Made by a program: the position numbers and the translations under genes. The notes below the pieces were generated by a model. It was not told the origin of the DNA and ran no database searches. It saw nothing but the letters and a program-made list of their open reading frames with translations. Positions 59,515 through 64,000 of a DNA stretch of 64,000 bases are shown here, one piece after another (the stretch's first letter is position 1; each line of letters starts with the position of its first letter). The DNA is from DASSUW01 sp963740605 (GTDB lineage Bacteria > Actinomycetota > Thermoleophilia > Solirubrobacterales > Solirubrobacteraceae), in the NCBI GenBank assembly GCA_963740605.1, contig CAVUFC010000026.1:186001-250000 (forward strand), given 5' to 3'.

Positions 59515-60396
59515 GTGACCCAGCTCGTCCAGACGATCGTCCTCGGCCTGCTGATCGGCGGGACGTACGCCCTGCTCGCTTCGGGTCTGACGCTGATCTT
59601 CGGCGTCATGCGCGTGATCAACATCGCGCACGGGTCGTTCCTGATCCTGGCCGCGTTCCTGACCTATACGGCGTGGCACGCGACCGGGATCGACCCGCTG
59701 GTCGCGGTGGTGTTCACGACGCCGCTGATGTTCGGCTTCGGCTGGCTGCTCTACACGTTCGCGGTGCATCGGGTGCGCGGCGCGCACGTGTCGTCGTCGG
59801 TCCTGCTGACGTTCGCGATCGCGCTCGTGGTCGAGGGGCTGATGGGCGTGATCTGGGGGAACACGTCGCACTCGGTCCGCCCGCCGTACGTCAACGAGTC
59901 GTTCCACATCGGTGAGATCTTCCTGCCGAAGGCGCAGGTGTACGGCTGCGCGCTCGCGAGCCTCGTGCTCGTGGCGCTGTACCTGATCCTCACGCGGACG
60001 TGGCTCGGCCGTGCGATCCGGGCGAGCGCGTCGAACCCGAGCGGCGCGGCGCTGGTCGGCGTCAACGTGTCGGCCGTCGCGGCGCTGGCGTTCGCGGTCG
60101 GCGTGGCGGCGGCGGGCGCCGGGGGCTCGATCGTCAGCGTGCTGTACCCGTTCCTGCCGGGCTCGCACTACCAGTGGATCGCGCGCCTGCTCGGGATCAT
60201 CGTGCTGGGCGGGATGGGGAGCCTGCCCGGCGCGGTGGTCGGCGCGCTGATCCTTGGGGTCGCCGAGACCGCGACGGTGTCCTACATCTCGCCGCAGTGG
60301 GCGACCGCGGTGCCGTACCTGATCATCTTCGTGGTCCTGCTCGCCCGCCCGCAGGGCCTGGTCGGCGCGAAGCTGCGCGAGGACGTGGCGGTATGA
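59515..60396 (+). CDS. livH: Branched-chain-amino-acid-type ABC permease (LivH-like)
   Basis: 293 residues from GTG 59515, eight helices. LivH signature GLTLIFGVMRVINIAHGSFL near the N-terminus, coupling loop LGRAIRASASNPSGAALVGV and GIIVLGGMGSLPGAVVGALI. Of normal LivH length, unlike the longer paralogue at 46351. Overlaps the fused permease-ATPase gene by ATGA. Confidence 0.92.
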   Translation: MTQLVQTIVLGLLIGGTYALLASGLTLIFGVMRVINIAHGSFLILAAFLTYTAWHATGIDPLVAVVFTTPLMFGFGWLLYTFAVHRVRGAHVSSSVLLTFAIALVVEGLMGVIWGNTSHSVRPPYVNESFHIGEIFLPKAQVYGCALASLVLVALYLILTRTWLGRAIRASASNPSGAALVGVNVSAVAALAFAVGVAAAGAGGSIVSVLYPFLPGSHYQWIARLLGIIVLGGMGSLPGAVVGALILGVAETATVSYISPQWATAVPYLIIFVVLLARPQGLVGAKLREDVAV

Positions 60397-62162
60397 GGTG
60401 GCGCGCGGTGATCGCGGTAGCTGCGGTGGCGCTCGCCTCGTATCCGCTCGTCTCCGACAACCTCTATTACCAGAACATGATCATCCTGTCCCTGGTCTTC
60501 GCGATCGGGGCGGTCGGCCTCAACATCATCTCGGGGTACGGCGGCTACATCTCGCTCGGGCAGGGTGCGTTCCTCGGCCTCGGTGCCTACACGCTGGGGA
60601 TCTTGTCGACGCGCGTGGAGAGCGTCTCGGTGTGGTGGTGGGTGCCGCTTGGCGGCGTCGTCGCCGGGCTGTTCGCGGCGTTGCTCGGGGTCGTCGCGCT
60701 GCGCACGCGCGGTCCGTCGTTCGTGATCATCACGATCGCGTTCCTGTTCCTGCTCCAGCTGGTCGCGATCAACTGGCCGTCGCTCACGAACGGCACGGCG
60801 GGCATCTCGCTGCCGCTCCCGACGTGGAGCATCGACATCCAGAACTGGCCGTTCTACTACTCGCTGTACGCGTTGCTCGCCGCGTCCCTGCTGCTGTCCT
60901 GGCGGATCCGCCGGACCAAGTTCGGCATGGGCCTGATCGCGATGCGCGAGGACGAGGACAAGGCGGCGACCGTCGGCATCGACACCCCGATCTACAAGCT
61001 GCTCGGCTTCGTCGCCAGCGCGGTGTTCGTCGGGATGGCCGGGGCGGTGTACGGCTACTACCTGGCGTTCATCGACCCGCTCGGGATGTTCAACATCCTG
61101 CTCAGCGTGCAGATCCTGCTGTCGATGCTGCTCGGCGGCCGCGGCACGCTGTGGGGTCCGGTGCTCGGCGCGTTCCTGATCGAGCCGCTGAACGAGTTCG
61201 CCAACAATTCCCTCGGCGGGGGCAATGCGCGATTGCTCGTGTTCGGCGGACTGATGGCGGTCGTGGTGCTGTTCGTGCCGCGCGGGATCCTGCCCACGGT
61301 CGGGGCCTGGATCGAGGCGCGCCGCGCCCGCGGCAAGGCCGGGCTCGTCGGGGCACGGCTCGAGCTGCGCGAGCGCCTGGAGCGCCCGACCTCGCCGCAG
61401 GCCTCCGGCCGCGCGCTGCTCGAGGTCAAGGGCCTGGAGAAGCGCTTCGGCGGCTTGCGGGCGGTTCGCGGCTGCTCGTTCGACGTGCCGGAGGGCTCGA
61501 TGACGGCGCTGATCGGTCCCAACGGCTCCGGCAAGACGACCGTGTTCAACCTGATCGGCGGGACGATGGCGCCGGACGCCGGCGAGGTCTGGCTCGACGG
61601 CGAGCGGATCGACGGCGTGCGCCCGTGGGGTCGCGCCTACCGCGGCATTGGCCGCACGTTCCAGATCACGCGGCTGTTCCGCGAGATGACGGTGCTGGAG
61701 AACGTCGTCGCGCCGCTGCGCGCGTTCCGGCTCGCAAAGCTCAACGCCGGCGCGGTCAGCGGCCCTGAGGCGGCGCGGGCCGAGGAGCTGCTCGACTTTG
61801 TCGGCATGGCCCGCTTCCGCGACCAACGGGCGAGCGACCTCTCGTACGGGCAGCAGAAGCTGGTCGAGCTCGCGCAGGTGCTGATGCTCGACCCGCAGCT
61901 GATCCTGCTCGACGAGCCGGCCGGTGGCATCAACCCGACGCTGATCGAGCGGATGGGGGAGATGATCCGCGAGCTCAATGCGCAGGGGAAGACGTTCCTG
62001 ATCGTCGAGCACAACATGCCGTTCGTGCTCGGGCTGTGCGACCCGGTGCTCGTGCTTGCGCAGGGCAGTTGCATCTGCCACGGGACGCCGGAGCACATCC
62101 AGCGCGACCCGAAGGTCGTCGACGCCTATCTGGGCGAGGACTTCGTCCTCGCGGAGGTGTGA
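60393..62162 (+). CDS. livM-livG: Fused LivM permease and LivG ATPase of a Liv-type importer
   Basis: 589 residues. Residues 1-315 are a LivM permease (NIISGYGGYISLGQGAFLGL; REDEDKAATVGIDTPIYKL coupling loop; LLGGRGTLWGPVLGAFLIEP). A basic linker of about 30 residues follows, then from about 340 a full LivG ATPase: Walker A GPNGSGKTT, signature LSYGQQKLVEL, Walker B LILLDEPAGGINP, switch histidine in IVEHNM. Such fusions are known in Liv systems, but the importer at 46-51 kb keeps the two as separate genes. Overlaps neighbours by ATGA and TGATG. Confidence 0.92.
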   Translation: MRWRAVIAVAAVALASYPLVSDNLYYQNMIILSLVFAIGAVGLNIISGYGGYISLGQGAFLGLGAYTLGILSTRVESVSVWWWVPLGGVVAGLFAALLGVVALRTRGPSFVIITIAFLFLLQLVAINWPSLTNGTAGISLPLPTWSIDIQNWPFYYSLYALLAASLLLSWRIRRTKFGMGLIAMREDEDKAATVGIDTPIYKLLGFVASAVFVGMAGAVYGYYLAFIDPLGMFNILLSVQILLSMLLGGRGTLWGPVLGAFLIEPLNEFANNSLGGGNARLLVFGGLMAVVVLFVPRGILPTVGAWIEARRARGKAGLVGARLELRERLERPTSPQASGRALLEVKGLEKRFGGLRAVRGCSFDVPEGSMTALIGPNGSGKTTVFNLIGGTMAPDAGEVWLDGERIDGVRPWGRAYRGIGRTFQITRLFREMTVLENVVAPLRAFRLAKLNAGAVSGPEAARAEELLDFVGMARFRDQRASDLSYGQQKLVELAQVLMLDPQLILLDEPAGGINPTLIERMGEMIRELNAQGKTFLIVEHNMPFVLGLCDPVLVLAQGSCICHGTPEHIQRDPKVVDAYLGEDFVLAEV

Positions 62163-62887
62163 TGCTCAAGCTCACAGGCGTGATCGCGGGATACGGCGGG
62201 GGCGACGTCCTGCAGGGCGTGGACCTGCACGTGCAGGAGGGCTCGATCGCCTGCATCGTCGGTCCCAATGGCGCCGGCAAATCGACGGTCCTGCGAGCGG
62301 TGTCTGGGCTGCTGCAGCCGCGCGCGGGCGAGATCACGCTCGACGGCGACCGCCTCGACGGCGCCTCGACGGCCGACGTCCTGCGCCGCGGCATCGTCCA
62401 GGTCCCGCAGTCCAATGCGCTGTTCGCGAACATCAGCGTGCGCGAGAACGTCCTGATGGGCGCCTACATCCTGCGCCGCGACACGGCGCGGCTGAAGCGC
62501 CGCTACGCGGAGATCGAGGAGCTGTTCCCAGTCGTCGCCGAGCGCCGCGCCGACAAGGCGGGGAACCTGTCCGGAGGCCAGCGCCGGATGGTCGAGTTCG
62601 CCCGCTCGCTGATGCTCGAGCCGCGCATCGTGATGCTCGACGAGCCATCGCTCGGGCTCGATCCGAAGGGCCTCAAGCACGTCCACGAGAGCGTGCTGCG
62701 CATGCGCGAAGCCGGCCGCACGATTCTGCTCGTCGAGCAGAACGTGCGCTTCGGGCTGCGGCTCGCGACCCACGGGATCGTGATGGAGAGCGGTCGCGTG
62801 CTGCTCGACGGGCCGGCCGACGAGGTGCTCAACAATCCCGAGATGGCGGACCTCTACTTCGGCGGGTCGGTCCGCCACGCGGCGTGA
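62162..62887 (+). CDS. livF: Liv-type ABC transporter ATP-binding protein (LivF-like)
   Basis: 241 residues from ATG 62162. Walker A GPNGAGKST, Q-loop VQVPQSNALFANISVRENV, signature LSGGQRRMVEF, Walker B IVMLDEPSLGLDP, switch region VEQNVRFG. Partner of the fused LivG domain. Overlaps the amidohydrolase gene by GTGA, tying transporter and enzyme together. Confidence 0.9.
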   Translation: MLKLTGVIAGYGGGDVLQGVDLHVQEGSIACIVGPNGAGKSTVLRAVSGLLQPRAGEITLDGDRLDGASTADVLRRGIVQVPQSNALFANISVRENVLMGAYILRRDTARLKRRYAEIEELFPVVAERRADKAGNLSGGQRRMVEFARSLMLEPRIVMLDEPSLGLDPKGLKHVHESVLRMREAGRTILLVEQNVRFGLRLATHGIVMESGRVLLDGPADEVLNNPEMADLYFGGSVRHAA

Positions 62888-63696
62888 TCGTCGACTTCCA
62901 CACCCACGTGATCGTCGGCGACGCCGAGCCGCCGCCGTCGGCGGTGGGCGAGTTCAAGGATCCCGCGGGGATCCTCGATGCGGCCGACCGCGCCGGAATC
63001 GACCGCGTGGTCCTCTCACCGTGGGTGATGCTGCTCGACGGCGACGCGCGCACCGTCAACGAGGGCATGCTCGCACTGCGCGGCGGCCGCATCGAAGTGC
63101 TGTGCGCGGTGTCGCTCGACGAGCCGGAGATGCTGCGTGGCCTGCCGGGCGTCGAGGTCCCCGCCAGCGTCGGCGGCGACTACCTCGGGCACGACCGCTT
63201 CGCGCCATTCTGGGCGGCGGCCGAGGAGCACGGCACGGTCGTCTTCATCCACCCGACGACGCGCGCGTTCGACTGGCCCGACTACCACCTGTGGAACACG
63301 GTCGGCAACCCGTTCGAGACCACCATCACCGCCGGGCACATGGTCATGGCCGGCGTGATGGAGCGCCATCCGGGGCTGAAGGTCGTGCTCGCCCACGGCG
63401 GCGGCGCGCTCCCCGCCCTGCGCGGCCGGCTGCGCCACGCGCACCAGGCGGTCGCACTGGCAGGCGAGCGTTTACGCGAGCCGGTCACGGCGTCGATCCG
63501 GCGCTTCTACTTCGACACCGTCACGCACGACCCGCGGCTCCTGCGCGACCTCGCCGAGTTCGCGGGCAGCGACCACCTGGTCCTCGGCACCGACCAGCCG
63601 TTCGACATGGCCGATCCCGACCCGGTCGCCACCGTGCGGCTCGCGGGACTGGACCCGCACGCGCTCGGCGCCAACGTGGAGGCGCTGCTCGGATGA
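62884..63696 (+). CDS. Amidohydrolase_2 (ACMSD-like) metal-dependent hydrolase or decarboxylase
   Basis: 270 residues from GTG 62884. Metal motif DFHTHV at the N-terminus, FIHPTT mid-protein, VLAHGGGALP and the late aspartate in VLGTDQPFDM, in the order of the ACMSD/gamma-resorcylate decarboxylase/4-oxalomesaconate hydratase group. These enzymes decarboxylate or hydrate aromatic or ring-cleavage acids. With the importer before it, uptake and breakdown of an aromatic-type acid is a fair guess. Confidence 0.85.
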   Translation: MIVDFHTHVIVGDAEPPPSAVGEFKDPAGILDAADRAGIDRVVLSPWVMLLDGDARTVNEGMLALRGGRIEVLCAVSLDEPEMLRGLPGVEVPASVGGDYLGHDRFAPFWAAAEEHGTVVFIHPTTRAFDWPDYHLWNTVGNPFETTITAGHMVMAGVMERHPGLKVVLAHGGGALPALRGRLRHAHQAVALAGERLREPVTASIRRFYFDTVTHDPRLLRDLAEFAGSDHLVLGTDQPFDMADPDPVATVRLAGLDPHALGANVEALLG

Positions 63697-64000
63697 CCGA
63701 CATCGTCGTCGCCGGCGCGGGCCACAACAGCCTCGTCACCGCGGCGTACCTGGCCGTGTCGGGCCGCGAGGTGCTCGTGCTCGACTCGCGCGCCGTCCCC
63801 GGCGGCGGCGCCGCGACCGAGGAACTGCTCGGGCCGGGCTACCTGATCGACTCGTGCTCGACCGGCCACACGCTGATCCAGACCAACCCGTTGCTCCTGG
63901 ACGACGAGCTCGGGCTGAAGGACCGCTACGGGCTCGAGTACCTCGTCCCGGACCCGTTCGCGCACGTCGCGTTCCCGGACGGGCAGCAGCTCACCGCGTG
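63693..64000 (+). CDS. FAD-dependent oxidoreductase (phytoene-dehydrogenase-like), truncated by window edge
   Basis: 102 residues visible, no stop. FAD motif DIVVAGAGHNSLVTAAYL, then LVLDSRAVPGGGAATEELL, which matches the CrtI/amine-oxidase-like family (the GGG replaces the usual GGR/GGC stretch). Overlaps the amidohydrolase by ATGA and is thus part of the same operon; a role in the catabolism of the imported compound is likely. Confidence 0.82.
   Translation, partial: MTDIVVAGAGHNSLVTAAYLAVSGREVLVLDSRAVPGGGAATEELLGPGYLIDSCSTGHTLIQTNPLLLDDELGLKDRYGLEYLVPDPFAHVAFPDGQQLTA

Noticed and set aside
1..64000. CRISPR arrays, tRNA, rRNA, insertion sequences or prophage genes
   Set aside because: No regularly spaced repeats, transposase or integrase motifs, or conserved RNA-gene segments were seen on either strand.

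Overview
The window is very GC-rich, densely packed DNA from a bacterial chromosome. Genes overlap mainly by ATGA, GTGA or TGATG junctions, starts are often GTG or TTG, and several transcripts look leaderless. Gene content points to an Actinomycetota soil heterotroph, most likely of the Thermoleophilia/Solirubrobacterales type. The reasons are two Liv-type and one xylose-type ABC importer, many Gfo/Idh dehydrogenases and xylose-isomerase-like TIM barrels, ROK and LacI regulators, a CysM plus JAMM-protease pair, and a cyclopropane-lipid cluster. The lineage is inferred from protein resemblance only. I see no rRNA, tRNA, CRISPR array, prophage or insertion sequence.

Layout. 0-3.5 kb (minus): a cobalamin riboswitch controls metE, with a LOG-family gene coupled behind it. 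3.5-9 kb (plus): ROK regulator, three-gene xylose-type ABC importer and a sugar dehydrogenase, with a perfect hairpin inside the operon and a tandem pair of hairpins behind the permease. 9-13.6 kb (plus): MFS transporter, a small unknown protein, an EACC1-like adaptor, and an 815-residue caspase-like protease joined through one membrane helix to an FG-GAP propeller. This is the best candidate for an unusual conflict or signalling system. 13.6-20.8 kb (minus): one long operon (internally deleted aldehyde dehydrogenase, GMC oxidoreductase with small subunit, two esterase-like hydrolases, ATP-grasp ligase, class I aldolase, Gfo/Idh dehydrogenase) behind a promoter carrying a LacI-type operator, with a LacI gene divergent. 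21.8-22.1 kb: tails of two lost genes. 22-27.2 kb (minus): hydrolase, then a TIM barrel/DUF993/Gfo-Idh operon under another LacI-type operator, then an aminotransferase. 27.2-33.5 kb: HpcH-type aldolase, LacI, and a plus-strand operon (APC permease, M24 peptidase, ureohydrolase, nitrilase-type amidase) whose first two genes are broken. 33.4-38.7 kb: a lipid cyclopropanation cluster and a secreted matrixin-like protease. 38.9-46.3 kb (minus): a seven-gene operon of sugar-type enzymes with a DeoR regulator. 46.3-52.8 kb (plus): a five-gene Liv importer and a ROK regulator. 52.8-55.9 kb (plus): cysM, two exported small proteins, tatA, a JAMM protease and a zinc-ribbon membrane protein. 56-64 kb (plus): MFS, LacI and a second Liv importer with a fused permease-ATPase, followed by an amidohydrolase and a truncated FAD oxidoreductase.

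How it fits together. Most of the window is a set of separately regulated uptake-and-catabolism modules for sugars, polyols and related carboxylates or amides. Each has its own local repressor, and at least five LacI-type operators can be read directly; several sit on the transcription start, in the promoter spacer or over the start codon. Housekeeping islands (metE, cysM/JAMM/tatA, cyclopropane synthesis) lie between them. Decay is visible at three places: an in-frame-deleted aldehyde dehydrogenase, two gene tails, and a frameshifted permease/peptidase pair.
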